A model generated the notes under the pieces. It did not search any database and was not told where the DNA came from. It saw only the letters and a list, made by a program, of their open reading frames with translations. DNA of 64,000 nt, taken from positions 248,001 to 312,000 of the forward strand of contig CP140044.1 of assembly GCA_039830045.1 (NCBI GenBank), given 5' to 3'. This DNA is from Buchnera aphidicola (Floraphis choui). GTDB lineage: Bacteria > Pseudomonadota > Gammaproteobacteria > Enterobacterales > Enterobacteriaceae. Numbering within the stretch: position 1 is the stretch's first letter; the number at the start of each line of letters is the position of its first letter. A program made the translations under genes and the position numbers. This document shows, one piece after another, positions 51,354 through 61,187 of the stretch.

Positions 51354-52148
51354 TTAATTACAATTTAAGTATTCTCGTGTTTTTATTAAAATTATTCGCA
51401 TTAACTTTGGATTTCCTACTAAAACAGATCCTAATGAAAAATAATTATTTCCTCCATTAAGATCACTTATCAACCCCCCAGCTTCTTTTGCTTGTAACGA
51501 CCCAGCTGCCATCATAAAAGGTTGTATATTAAAGTTAAATAAAAAATCTAGTCTCCCAATAGCAACATAACTGTAATCAAGATTTATACAACCTGTAGAT
51601 CTTAATTTAACGTGCTCTAATAAAAATAAATTAATAATTTTTATAATATTGTTATTTAAGTAATACTTGTTATATGAAAGAATTATTCCAATTAAGCTAT
51701 CATTTAATGAATTAGTTTTACTGCATCTCATTCTATATCCATTTAATTGAGCTCCTTGTCCTTTAACAGATGTAAATAGTTCATTTCTCAGTGGATCGTA
51801 TATTACGGATATTTCAGTAACTTTACGAATTATAATAGCAATAGAAACACAAAAATGCGGTAGATTTTTTTTAAAGTTATTAATTCCATCTAATGCATTA
51901 ATTAACCATATTATTTTCGATATTTTAAATTCTATAATTTTACTTTTTTTTGTAATTATAATGTGTTCTGGATAAGATTGATGAATAATATTAATCATTG
52001 ATTTTTCTGATATTTCAATCATTTTATCAATAAATTTTTGCTTTTCTATTTGTTTTTCATTATTGATTTTATGATTATCGTAATTTTGAACAAGTACATT
52101 TCCACCTTTTCTAGCTGCACGAATGGCAATATTAAGAATAGGATGCAT
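51354..52148 (-). CDS. suhB: SuhB, inositol monophosphatase fold lacking the metal-binding residues
   Basis: In E. coli SuhB has inositol monophosphatase activity but its essential-like role is as a Nus factor in rRNA antitermination. The 264-residue product aligns without gaps to E. coli SuhB to residue 212 and beyond (MHPILNIAIRAARKGGN, DPLRNELFT, GQGAQLNGYR). The metal site is destroyed: D44 is Ile, E67 is Lys (ITKKS), D84 is Asn (LINALDG), D212 is Met (QPFMMAAG); only D87 remains. The fold signature residues around these are otherwise kept and the frame is intact. A catalytic role is therefore unlikely. Confidence 0.93.
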   Translation of the reverse strand: MHPILNIAIRAARKGGNVLVQNYDNHKINNEKQIEKQKFIDKMIEISEKSMINIIHQSYPEHIIITKKSKIIEFKISKIIWLINALDGINNFKKNLPHFCVSIAIIIRKVTEISVIYDPLRNELFTSVKGQGAQLNGYRMRCSKTNSLNDSLIGIILSYNKYYLNNNIIKIINLFLLEHVKLRSTGCINLDYSYVAIGRLDFLFNFNIQPFMMAAGSLQAKEAGGLISDLNGGNNYFSLGSVLVGNPKLMRIILIKTREYLNCN

Positions 52149-52405
52149 AATTTTCTTTATTTTAAAATAAATATCAGTATTATATAATGAAATTATAGTT
52201 TTGTCTGTTTATATTAATAATTTGCATATATATTATTAGAAAATAGCTAATTTTATATAAATAAAACATATTTTAAAAATAAAGTTCTATTATTTATATA
52301 CATTATAGGATTTGTTATTATTTATTATTATAAGTACTAAATTTTAATAATGTTAACAATTTTCTAATATATTGTTTAAAAAGTTATTGATTAGGGCTAA
52401 TAAAA

Positions 52406-53491
52406 ATGAAAAAAATTTTAAAAACGCCTATTGAATTTAAAATTAATTTATTGAATTTTACTATACAACAAATGCGTAACTTTTTTATATCTATAGGTGA
52501 AAAAGAATTTTGTGCGATACAGGTAATGCAATGGATATATAAATATTATTGTGATGATTTTAATAAAATGTCTAATATTAGCATTAGTTTAAAAAAAAAA
52601 TTATCGCAATTGTGTTGTATTTCTCCTCCTGTCTTTTCAAATCAAATTATTTCCATTGATGGCACAATAAAATGGAACGTTTCTATTGGTAATAATTTTG
52701 TCGAAACAGTTTATATTCCTCAAAGAAAACGTATTACTTTATGCATTTCATCTCAAGCAGGTTGCGCTTTATCCTGTACATTTTGTTCTACTGGACAACA
52801 AAAATTTAATAGAAATTTAACTACATCAGAAATAATAGGACAAATTTGGTATATTAAAAAGTTAATATATGAAAAAAAATTAAAAAATTTACAACAAATT
52901 ACCAATATAGTTATGATGGGTATGGGAGAACCTTTATTAAATTTAAATAATGTTGTGAATTCATTAAATATTATGATAGATAATATAGGTTTTAATTTTT
53001 CAAAAAATCGTGTGACTTTATCTACTGTAGGAATTGTTCCTGCTTTGAAAAAACTTAAAAATATGATTGATATATCTTTAGCTATTTCTTTACATGCACC
53101 TAATGACATAATTCGGAATAGACTGATGCCTATTAACAAAAAGTATAATATTCAACTTTTATTAACTTCGGTAAAAGAATATCTTAAAACTTCTTATGCA
53201 AATAAAGGAAAAGTAACTATAGAATATGTTATGTTATATAAAATAAACGATCAGCTATGTCATGCTAAAGAACTTGCTTATTTATTACGGTATATTCCTA
53301 GTAAAATTAATTTAATCCCATGGAACGTTATTCCAAATAGTAATTACATTCCTAGTAGTGATATTAACATAAAAAATTTTGCTAAATTTTTGATCAAAAA
53401 AGGATATGTCACTATAATTAGGAAAACAAGAGGTATTGATATTAACGCTGCATGCGGGCAGTTAACAGGAAATATTATTAATATAAATTAA
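52406..53491 (+). CDS. rlmN: dual-specificity 23S rRNA/tRNA methyltransferase RlmN
   Basis: Radical SAM enzyme that methylates A2503 of 23S rRNA and A37 of several tRNAs. The 361-residue product has the cluster motif CALSCTFCSTG, GMGEPLLN, the SAM-binding VTLSTVGIVPAL and the late catalytic cysteine in DINAACGQL. A ten-A run at 52591-52600 (codons 62-65, SLKKKL) lies in frame. It stands just upstream of ispG-hisS, the E. coli order. Confidence 0.97.
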   Translation: MKKILKTPIEFKINLLNFTIQQMRNFFISIGEKEFCAIQVMQWIYKYYCDDFNKMSNISISLKKKLSQLCCISPPVFSNQIISIDGTIKWNVSIGNNFVETVYIPQRKRITLCISSQAGCALSCTFCSTGQQKFNRNLTTSEIIGQIWYIKKLIYEKKLKNLQQITNIVMMGMGEPLLNLNNVVNSLNIMIDNIGFNFSKNRVTLSTVGIVPALKKLKNMIDISLAISLHAPNDIIRNRLMPINKKYNIQLLLTSVKEYLKTSYANKGKVTIEYVMLYKINDQLCHAKELAYLLRYIPSKINLIPWNVIPNSNYIPSSDINIKNFAKFLIKKGYVTIIRKTRGIDINAACGQLTGNIININ

Positions 53492-53595
53492 TTATAACAT
53501 ATTTATATGTTTTAAAAATAAATATTACTATATTTTTAGTATATTTAGAATGAATTTAAATGAAGTTATTTTAATAAATAATAGGTTTAAAAGAA

Positions 53596-54690
53596 ATGAT
53601 TAAAAAAAAGTATATTAAACGACGAAAATCAGATCGAATTTATATAGGAAAAATTCCAATAGGAAATGACGCTCCTATTTCTGTTCAAACTATGACAAAC
53701 ACTGAAACAACAGATATTGCTTCTACAGTAAAGCAAATTATACAACTAAAAAATATTGGAGCAGATATTATTAGAATTTCTGTTCCTACAATGGAAGCTG
53801 CTGATGCATTTAAAAAAATTAGAAAACAAGTAGATATTCCATTAATTGCAGACATACATTTTAATTATAAAATAGCAATAAAAGTATTGAATAGCGGAAC
53901 TGATGGTTTAAGAATTAATCCTGGAAATATTGGAAATAAAAGTAAAATTAAACAAGTAATAGATTGTGCAAAATATAACGATATTCCAATTAGAATTGGT
54001 GTTAACTCTGGATCTTTAGAAAAAGATATATTAGAAAAATATAAATTTCCAACTCCAGAGGCATTATTAGAATCTGCTATGAGACATATTAATTATTTAG
54101 ATAACTTTAATTTCAATAAGTTTAAAGTCAGTATAAAATCTTCTGATATATATACTGCTGTTAAGGCTTATAAATTATTATCTAAACAAATTAGTCAACC
54201 CTTACATATTGGTATAACTGAATCTGGCGGATTTCGTAGTGGAACAGTAAAATCTTCCATTGGAATTGGAATGCTTTTATTGGATGGTATTGGGGATACA
54301 ATTCGAGTTTCTTTAGCAGAAACTCCAATAGAAGAGGTAAGAGTAGGATTTGACATTCTTAGATCATTGCATATTCGTCTAAAAGGCATTAATTTTATTG
54401 CTTGTCCTACTTGTTCTCGTCAAGAATTTAATGTTATTGAAACAGTAAAAATTCTTGAAAAACGATTAGAGGACATAACTGTCCCCATGAATATTTCTAT
54501 TATCGGATGTGTAGTCAATGGTTTGGGTGAAGCTTTAACTTCTACAATAGGTATTACTGGTTGTAGAAAGAGCAGTATATTATACGAAGATGGTATTCGT
54601 CAATCAAATCGTATTAATAACGATAACATTATTGACGAATTAGAAAAGAAAATTCGGGATAAATCTAAAAAATTATTGCTTTTGACATAA
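53596..54690 (+). CDS. ispG: 4-hydroxy-3-methylbut-2-enyl diphosphate synthase
   Basis: Iron-sulfur enzyme of the MEP isoprenoid pathway (formerly GcpE). The 364-residue product has [24 protein letters not shown], the cluster cysteines in [11 protein letters not shown] and [12 protein letters not shown], with the glutamate ligand after the last cysteine. Intact and close to E. coli IspG (372). Same pathway as dxr at 2737. Confidence 0.97.
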   Translation: MIKKKYIKRRKSDRIYIGKIPIGNDAPISVQTMTNTETTDIASTVKQIIQLKNIGADIIRISVPTMEAADAFKKIRKQVDIPLIADIHFNYKIAIKVLNSGTDGLRINPGNIGNKSKIKQVIDCAKYNDIPIRIGVNSGSLEKDILEKYKFPTPEALLESAMRHINYLDNFNFNKFKVSIKSSDIYTAVKAYKLLSKQISQPLHIGITESGGFRSGTVKSSIGIGMLLLDGIGDTIRVSLAETPIEEVRVGFDILRSLHIRLKGINFIACPTCSRQEFNVIETVKILEKRLEDITVPMNISIIGCVVNGLGEALTSTIGITGCRKSSILYEDGIRQSNRINNDNIIDELEKKIRDKSKKLLLLT

Positions 54691-54811
54691 TCTCAAAAAT
54701 TTTGAATAAAATTTAATACAAATAATATTAAATGACATGTAAGTAAAATGTAATTAAACTTATGTTTATAAGTTAATTTTGCAAGATTTTAATGTTTTAT
54801 AAGGTAAATAC

Positions 54812-56092
54812 GTGAATCAAATAATTCAATCTGTAAAAGGAATGCACGATTACATTCCTAAAGACATTCAAATTTGGCAGTATGTAGAAAGAATTTTAAA
54901 GCAAATATTAAATAGTTATGGCTATCAAGAAATTCGCTTTCCTATTATAGAAAAAACAGCGCTATTTAAGCATGGAGTTGGAAATATTACTGATATTGTT
55001 GAAAAAGAAATGTATTCTTTTAAGGATAAAAAAAATAATAATCTTACACTTCGTCCGGAAGGAACAGTAGGATGTATTCGAGCTTGCATTAACAATGGAT
55101 TACTACGATTTCCAGAACAAAAATTATGGTATTTAGGACCTATGTTTCGTTATGAAAGACCACAATATGGAAGATATAGACAATTTCATCAGTTAGGAAT
55201 TGAATCTTTAGGTTTATTAGGACCTGACATTGATTTAGAAATTATTTTATTAATTCAAAGAATTTGGAAAAATTTAAATATTTCTGAGTATGTTAATTTA
55301 GAATTAAATACTATTGGATCAATTAATGATCGAATGAATTATCAAAAATCGTTATATTCATATTTTAAAAAGTATGAATCGTTATTAGATAAAGATTGCA
55401 AGCGTCGATTATATACAAACCCATTTAGAATCTTAGATAGTAAGAATAATAGTATAAAAGAAATTATTCATGATGCTCCTATTTTAATGAATTATATTAA
55501 TGATGATGCTTTAATACATTTCGAAAAATTGTGTAAATTTATTAATAATATGAACATTCCTTATATAATTAATTATAAATTAGTTCGAGGGTTAGATTAT
55601 TATAATAAAACGGTTTTTGAATGGACTACAAATAAATTTTTATCAGAGTATACTATTTGTGCAGGAGGAAGATATGATTACTTATCAAAGTATCTAGGAT
55701 ATTCTAATGTTCCTGCTATCGGGTGTGCAATTGGAATGGAACGATTAATATTAGTACTGAGATCATTAAATAAATTGTCTAGTTTAACAAATAATATTGA
55801 TATCTTTATTATTTTCTTAAAACAACATATAGAGTTGCATGCTATACAATTATCTGAAAAGATTCGTACAGAATTGCCATTGAAAAAGGTCCAAGTAAAC
55901 TTTTCAAGTAGCAGTATCAAAAAGCAATTTAGTAAAGCGAATAAATTAGGAGTTCATGTAGTATTATTACTAGGTTCTATAGAAATACAAGATGATACAG
56001 TGTTAATAAAATATTTGAAGTTAAAAAAACAAAAAGTGTCTTTAATAAGAAATATAATTCAAGAATTGAAACTGTTTTTTAAAAATAAATAA
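54812..56092 (+). CDS. hisS: histidyl-tRNA synthetase
   Basis: Charges tRNA-His. The 426-residue class II enzyme (E. coli 424) has motif 1 around IRFPIIEKTALFKHGVG, motif 2 LRPEGTVGCIRA and FRYERPQYGRYRQFHQ, the histidine-specific loops LVRGLDYYNKTVFEW and AGGRYD, and motif 3 AIGCAIGMERLIL. It starts with GTG, preceded by TAAGGTAA. Intact. Confidence 0.97.
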   Translation: MNQIIQSVKGMHDYIPKDIQIWQYVERILKQILNSYGYQEIRFPIIEKTALFKHGVGNITDIVEKEMYSFKDKKNNNLTLRPEGTVGCIRACINNGLLRFPEQKLWYLGPMFRYERPQYGRYRQFHQLGIESLGLLGPDIDLEIILLIQRIWKNLNISEYVNLELNTIGSINDRMNYQKSLYSYFKKYESLLDKDCKRRLYTNPFRILDSKNNSIKEIIHDAPILMNYINDDALIHFEKLCKFINNMNIPYIINYKLVRGLDYYNKTVFEWTTNKFLSEYTICAGGRYDYLSKYLGYSNVPAIGCAIGMERLILVLRSLNKLSSLTNNIDIFIIFLKQHIELHAIQLSEKIRTELPLKKVQVNFSSSSIKKQFSKANKLGVHVVLLLGSIEIQDDTVLIKYLKLKKQKVSLIRNIIQELKLFFKNK

Positions 56093-56169
56093 TTTATACG
56101 ATACATTCGATATTATATAAAATTATTAAATAATAAATTTATTAATTACATTTAATAGGATATACATTT

Positions 56170-57426
56170 ATGTTTAATATGTTTAAAAACATTAAACAAT
56201 ATGATTTAGATCTCTGGAATATTATAACACAAGAAAATAATCGTCAAGAGCATCATATTGAATTAATTGCTTCAGAGAATTATGCTAGTCCATGTGTAAT
56301 GGAAGCACAAGGATCTAAATTAACTAATAAATACGCAGAAGGATATCCAAAAAAGAGATACTATGGAGGTTGTGAATATATAGATATGATAGAACAATTA
56401 GCAATTGAACGCGCAAAAACTTTATTTAATGCAGATTATGCTAATGTACAACCTCATTCTGGATCGCAAGCTAATTTTGCAGTATATAGCGCGTTATTAA
56501 ATCCAGGTGATATTATATTAGGAATGAATCTTTCCCATGGCGGGCATTTAACACATGGATCTCCAGTAAATTTTTCAGGGAAATTATATAAATCTATTTC
56601 TTATGGACTAGATAACCATGGTGACATTAATTATTCTCAGATAGAAGAATTAGCTAAAATTCACAAACCTAAAATGATTATTGGAGGTTTTTCTTCTTAT
56701 TCAGGAATATGTAATTGGAAATTATTAAGAGAAATTGCAGATACAGTAAATGCTTATTTATTTGTAGATATGGCTCACGTTGCTGGTTTAGTAGCAACTA
56801 ATTTATATCCTAATCCACTTGAATACGCACATGTTGTTACTACGACTACACATAAAACATTATCCGGGCCTAGAGGAGGATTAATCTTAATAAAAGGACA
56901 AGACGTTAACTTATATAAAAAAATAAACTCGGCAGTATTTCCTTTTTGTCAAGGAGGTCCTTTAATGCATGTTATTGCAGCTAAAGCAATTGCATTCAAA
57001 GAAGCAATGGATCCTGCTTTTAAAGAATATCAAATACAAGTAATAAAAAATGCTGAACTTATGGTAAAAATATTTTTAAATAGAGAGTATACAGTAATTT
57101 CAGGAAAAACTTTTAATCATTTATTTTTATTAGATTTATCTAATAAAAATTTAACGGGAAAAGAAGCAGAAGTTGCATTGAATGCAGCTAATATTATTGT
57201 AAATAAAAATAGTATACCAAATGATTCCAAAAGCCCACTAATTACTTCAGGAATACGAATAGGTACTCCAGCTGTTACTCGTAGAGGCTTAAAAAAACCA
57301 GAAATATACAAATTATCTCATTGGATTAGCGATATATTGGATGACATCAAAAATATTAATAATATTTCAATAGTAAAAGAAAAAATATTAGATTTATGTA
57401 GATTATTTCCAGTTTATAAAAACTAA
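56170..57426 (+). CDS. glyA: serine hydroxymethyltransferase
   Basis: Interconverts serine and glycine and supplies one-carbon units on folate. The 418-residue product has [38 protein letters not shown] and the PLP lysine in [14 protein letters not shown]. The neighbouring-subunit phosphate loop reads [13 protein letters not shown], so a conserved Gly-Gly after FP is Phe-Cys (residues 259-260). Otherwise very close to E. coli GlyA. Ends in a hairpin before the converging bio operon. Confidence 0.97.
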   Translation: MFNMFKNIKQYDLDLWNIITQENNRQEHHIELIASENYASPCVMEAQGSKLTNKYAEGYPKKRYYGGCEYIDMIEQLAIERAKTLFNADYANVQPHSGSQANFAVYSALLNPGDIILGMNLSHGGHLTHGSPVNFSGKLYKSISYGLDNHGDINYSQIEELAKIHKPKMIIGGFSSYSGICNWKLLREIADTVNAYLFVDMAHVAGLVATNLYPNPLEYAHVVTTTTHKTLSGPRGGLILIKGQDVNLYKKINSAVFPFCQGGPLMHVIAAKAIAFKEAMDPAFKEYQIQVIKNAELMVKIFLNREYTVISGKTFNHLFLLDLSNKNLTGKEAEVALNAANIIVNKNSIPNDSKSPLITSGIRIGTPAVTRRGLKKPEIYKLSHWISDILDDIKNINNISIVKEKILDLCRLFPVYKN

Positions 57427-57431
57427 TTAAT

Positions 57432-57460
57432 ATTATACCATCTTTGTTAGATGGTGTAAT
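57432..57460. terminator. hairpin between convergent glyA and bioD
   Basis: A 12-bp stem (57432-57443 with 57449-57460, core ACCATCT/AGATGGT, one G-T pair) with a five-base TTGTT loop. It begins five bases after the glyA stop and faces the end of the bio operon, so it can serve both strands. A modest U tract is lacking. Confidence 0.8.
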
Positions 57461-57510
57461 TAATACATTATAAAAATTTAAAATTATATACTCTATGCAA
57501 TAGAATGCTT

Positions 57511-58188
57511 TTAATTAGTAAAATGAGGCAATTTAATTGTAATCTTTGAATTATATATATCTTCTAAGTGATAAAAATATTTTATGCAACCTAAAAATTC
57601 AGATTTCAAATATTTTTTTAAAATGTTAATATATTCAAAATTATATGTATTTTTAGGTAATATACAATTAGCAATCCAACCTGAAAATAATAAGCCTGAA
57701 TCTAAAATAGCTTTTTGTGTTAAAATGGCATGATTAATACAACCTAGTTTTATACCTACTACTAAAATTACACATAGATTCTCTTGTATTACCCAATCTG
57801 CAAGAGTAATTTTTTCTGATAATGGGGTAAACCATCCTCCAATTCCTTCTACTATTATATAATTAGATTTTTTATGTAGGTTATGTAAGCCTAACGATAA
57901 TGCATTAGTACAAATAGGAATATTATGTTTTTTACTTGAAATATGAGGACTAATTGGTTCAGGAAATAAGAATGGGTTCACTTCTTCATAAGTTAGTTTA
58001 ATAGTACTAAAGCGTTTTAATAAAATTGCATCATTATTTTTATTATTTTTCCCATTATTTCCAGAAGAAATAGGCTTATATCCAGATGCTTGATATCCAT
58101 AATTTTTTGCTAATATTAATAATAAAGTACTGCATACAGTTTTACCGACATTAGTATCAGTTCCAGTTATAAAAAAACAATTATTCAT
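57511..58188 (-). CDS. bioD: dethiobiotin synthetase
   Basis: Closes the ureido ring of dethiobiotin using ATP and CO2. The 225-residue product has the P-loop GTDTNVGKT at residues 8-16, the lysine in GYKPISSG, VEGIGGWFTPLS and WIANCI. Complete and similar in length to E. coli BioD (225). It overlaps bioC by 4 bases (ATGA) and ends the bioB-bioF-bioC-bioD operon. Confidence 0.96.
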   Translation of the reverse strand: MNNCFFITGTDTNVGKTVCSTLLLILAKNYGYQASGYKPISSGNNGKNNKNNDAILLKRFSTIKLTYEEVNPFLFPEPISPHISSKKHNIPICTNALSLGLHNLHKKSNYIIVEGIGGWFTPLSEKITLADWVIQENLCVILVVGIKLGCINHAILTQKAILDSGLLFSGWIANCILPKNTYNFEYINILKKYLKSEFLGCIKYFYHLEDIYNSKITIKLPHFTN

Positions 58189-58931
58189 AAATATATTATT
58201 CCAAAAGCTATTTTATAACTTAATAAATATCCGTTTTTATTGGATGGCCAAAACTCTTTTAATTGTTTTATTTGCTTATATGTAGTTGTTTTTATTGTTT
58301 TTGCTTTATAAACGTAATTAGCACCTACTTTTTTAATAGACATCATTGCATCTAATACTTCTGAAAAAGATAATGTAATCCAAACATTATCTATAATATG
58401 GTTTTTTTTTCTACATGCATGTGAAATTTCTTGCATAGTTAAAAAGTCGTTTGCATGATAACATGAATCTATAGTTTTCCATGCTTGTTTTAGTTCAAAT
58501 AATGATCCATCTGCTAAAGTAGAAAACATAACTATTCCTCCAGGTTTAGTTACTCTACATAATTCTGAAATACCTTTAGAAAATTTATCGCACCATTGTA
58601 ATGATAAATTACTCCAACATAAATCAAAAACATGATTATTGATTGGTAGTGATTCAATATCGGCTTGTAAATAATAGTCAGCAGTTTCAAGTTGTTTGGC
58701 ATATAAAATCATATTTCTAGATAAGTCTAATGCTGTTACTATATTTCCTAGTTTTTTCCATGTTTTACTAAACCATCCAGTACCGCAACCTGCATCAAGA
58801 ACTGATATGTTAAATTGAGATTTAACTTTTGATAATAACATATTTCCAGAAACTTTTTGTATAATTGAATTATAGTCGTAATTTTTTGCAACTCGATTAA
58901 ATGAATTTTCTATTTTTTTTTTATTTATCAT
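58185..58931 (-). CDS. bioC: malonyl-[ACP] O-methyltransferase BioC
   Basis: Methylates malonyl-ACP so that it can prime the fatty acid pathway and be extended to pimeloyl-ACP. The 248-residue product has the SAM-binding VLDAGCGTGWFSKTW, ALDLSRNMI, DIESLPINNHVFDLCWSNLSLQW and PGGIVMFSTL, matching E. coli BioC throughout. I start at the ATG at 58931 ([11 protein letters not shown]), overlapping the bioF stop by 11 bases; the ATG at 58964 lies inside bioF and adds nothing conserved. A ten-T run at 58913-58922 (A10 in the coding strand) covers codons 4-7 in frame and includes part of the bioF stop codon. Confidence 0.94.
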   Translation of the reverse strand: MINKKKIENSFNRVAKNYDYNSIIQKVSGNMLLSKVKSQFNISVLDAGCGTGWFSKTWKKLGNIVTALDLSRNMILYAKQLETADYYLQADIESLPINNHVFDLCWSNLSLQWCDKFSKGISELCRVTKPGGIVMFSTLADGSLFELKQAWKTIDSCYHANDFLTMQEISHACRKKNHIIDNVWITLSFSEVLDAMMSIKKVGANYVYKAKTIKTTTYKQIKQLKEFWPSNKNGYLLSYKIAFGIIYL

Positions 58932-60075
58932 ATAATTTGTATAGGTTTTCAATAAGATAATCAATGTCGTTTTTTGTATGTGTAGAGTTGATAGTAATAC
59001 GTAATCTTGCTTGATTAACTGGAACAGTAGGTGGACGTACAGCGTTTACCCATAATCCTGATAATTTCAATTTTGAAGATAACTGCATTGTTTTTTTATT
59101 GTCTCCTATAATTATTGGTTGAATAGCAGAAAATAAACCATTTAACTTAAATGATAAAGATTTTGACTGATTTAAAAAATATTGAATATTGTCATTAAGT
59201 TGCTCTCGAAGATCGTCCGCTTTTTTAATACATCTTAACGATTGTTGTATAGCATAAACTTGAGCTGTTGGCATAGCAGTGCTAAATATAAGATGTTTAG
59301 AAAATTGTATAATGTATTCTGCTATATCTTTATTACAAAGGACTGCTGCTCCACTAATTCCAAACGCTTTACTAAAAGTAATTGTAAGAATATCTGGTTT
59401 AATACCTTGTTTATTACAACTCCCTCTTCCTTCTAAACCCATAATTCCAATTCCATGGGCATCATCTACTAATAATAATCCTCCTACTTTTCTAGAAAAA
59501 TTAAAAATTAAAAGTAAAGGAGAGAAATCTCCATCCATACTGAAAACTCCTTCTGTAACAATTAGTATTTCTCCTCCATTTGAACGATCATATTGGTTTT
59601 TCAAACTGGAAATTTCATTATGTACAAACCTATAAAGTTTTCCTTGGCTATTGTATGAAGATATTAGTAATGAAGCATGAGAGAATTTATCAGCAAAGAT
59701 TCGATCCTTTTTTTTAATTAATGTCATAATGACTGCTTCGTTAGCTGTAAAACCAGAGATAAATAATATTGCTTTATGATACCCCATCCATTCAGCAAGT
59801 TCCTCTTCTAACGATTGATGCAAAGTACTATATCCAGTAATAAAACTAGACCCACTAGATCCAACTCCATATCGATCAGCTCCAACTTTCCATGCGCGTA
59901 TTATTCTATAATCATTGCTTAGACCTAAATAATCATTACTAGAAAAATTTTTATATTTAAGATGATTTATTGCAATTAATTTGCTTTTATTTTTATTTAT
60001 TGCTGTTCGAGTTCTAAATTGTAATTTTTTAGAACATGTATACATTTCATGGGATATTCTTTGTTTCCAAATCAT
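58921..60075 (-). CDS. bioF: 8-amino-7-oxononanoate synthase
   Basis: PLP enzyme that joins pimeloyl-ACP and alanine. The 384-residue product equals E. coli BioF and has [21 protein letters not shown] [12 protein letters not shown], the substrate histidine in [19 protein letters not shown] and the PLP lysine in [11 protein letters not shown]. No active-site change is visible. It overlaps bioB by 4 bases and bioC by 11, so the operon is tightly coupled. Confidence 0.96.
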   Translation of the reverse strand: MIWKQRISHEMYTCSKKLQFRTRTAINKNKSKLIAINHLKYKNFSSNDYLGLSNDYRIIRAWKVGADRYGVGSSGSSFITGYSTLHQSLEEELAEWMGYHKAILFISGFTANEAVIMTLIKKKDRIFADKFSHASLLISSYNSQGKLYRFVHNEISSLKNQYDRSNGGEILIVTEGVFSMDGDFSPLLLIFNFSRKVGGLLLVDDAHGIGIMGLEGRGSCNKQGIKPDILTITFSKAFGISGAAVLCNKDIAEYIIQFSKHLIFSTAMPTAQVYAIQQSLRCIKKADDLREQLNDNIQYFLNQSKSLSFKLNGLFSAIQPIIIGDNKKTMQLSSKLKLSGLWVNAVRPPTVPVNQARLRITINSTHTKNDIDYLIENLYKLYDK

Positions 60076-61118
60076 GATATTCCTGCATTATAATATTTTT
60101 TGTTTTTTATTGCTTCTTGTTTGTCTTGAGCAGTATTTATATTTTTATAATCATTAAAATTTATATGATTACTTTTTGAATGTAATCCTAATTTTTTAAA
60201 TAAATTTAAATCATTTTTTTCATCGGGATTAGAGGCAGTCAGTAGTTTGCATCCATAAAAAATAGAATTTGCTCCAGCCATAAAGCACATTGCTTGAGTT
60301 TGTTCATTCATATTTTCTCTACCAGCTGATAATCGTATATATGATTTAGGCATCATTATTCGTGCTATCGCAATAGTTCTTATAAAATCAAATGTATCTA
60401 CATCTTCATTGTTTTCCATAGGTGTTCCTTTAACTTTAACTAACATATTTATAGGTATACTTTCTGGAACTATTGATAAATTTGATAGCTGCATTAATAG
60501 TTCTATTCTATCACTAATTTGTTCTCCTAATCCTATTATTCCACCCGAACATACTTTCATTCCAGAATTTTGAACGATTTTTAAAGTATTTAGTCGATCC
60601 TGATAGCTTCGAGTTGTTACTACGTTTTTATAAAATTTTTCTGAAGTATCTAAATTGTGATTATAAAAATCTAATCCGGCTTGTGCTAGTCTTTTAGCTT
60701 GATGTTTATTTAAAGTTCCTAAAGTCATACATGTTTCCATTCCCATTTTTTTTACTTCTTTAATAATCGTTTCTAAATATGGTATATCTTTATCTTTAGG
60801 ATTTTTCCAAGCTGCTCCCATACAAAATCGTTCGGATCCTGATTCTTTAGCTTGTTTAGCAAATTTTAATATTTTTTCTATTCCTAACAATGTTTCTTTT
60901 TTTATATTTGTTTTATATCTAGAACTTTGAGGACAATATTTACAGTTTTCTGGACATAAACCTGTTTTAATTGATAACAAAGTACTTATTTGAATTTCAT
61001 TTGGACTAAAATTTTTTCTGTGAATAGTTTGAGCTGAAAATAGAACATCGAAAAAAGGTGAGTCAAATAATAATTTGACTTCTTCAAAATTCCAGTATTT
61101 TTTCATTTTTAATTCCAA
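60072..61118 (-). CDS. bioB: biotin synthase
   Basis: Radical SAM enzyme that inserts sulfur into dethiobiotin. The 348-residue product has the cluster motif [30 protein letters not shown] and the [2Fe-2S] arginine region RLSAGRENM. It is the first gene of the bioBFCD operon and starts 69 bases from the divergent bioA, as in E. coli. I find no BirA operator-like dyad (TTGTAAACC-GGTTTACAA) in that gap, so repression by biotin may have been lost. Confidence 0.97.
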   Translation of the reverse strand: MELKMKKYWNFEEVKLLFDSPFFDVLFSAQTIHRKNFSPNEIQISTLLSIKTGLCPENCKYCPQSSRYKTNIKKETLLGIEKILKFAKQAKESGSERFCMGAAWKNPKDKDIPYLETIIKEVKKMGMETCMTLGTLNKHQAKRLAQAGLDFYNHNLDTSEKFYKNVVTTRSYQDRLNTLKIVQNSGMKVCSGGIIGLGEQISDRIELLMQLSNLSIVPESIPINMLVKVKGTPMENNEDVDTFDFIRTIAIARIMMPKSYIRLSAGRENMNEQTQAMCFMAGANSIFYGCKLLTASNPDEKNDLNLFKKLGLHSKSNHINFNDYKNINTAQDKQEAIKNKKYYNAGIS

Positions 61119-61187
61119 AAATTATTTATTTAGAAATATAACAGTTTATAATTGTAGTTCTTTTTATTCAATATTATGTATGATGCT

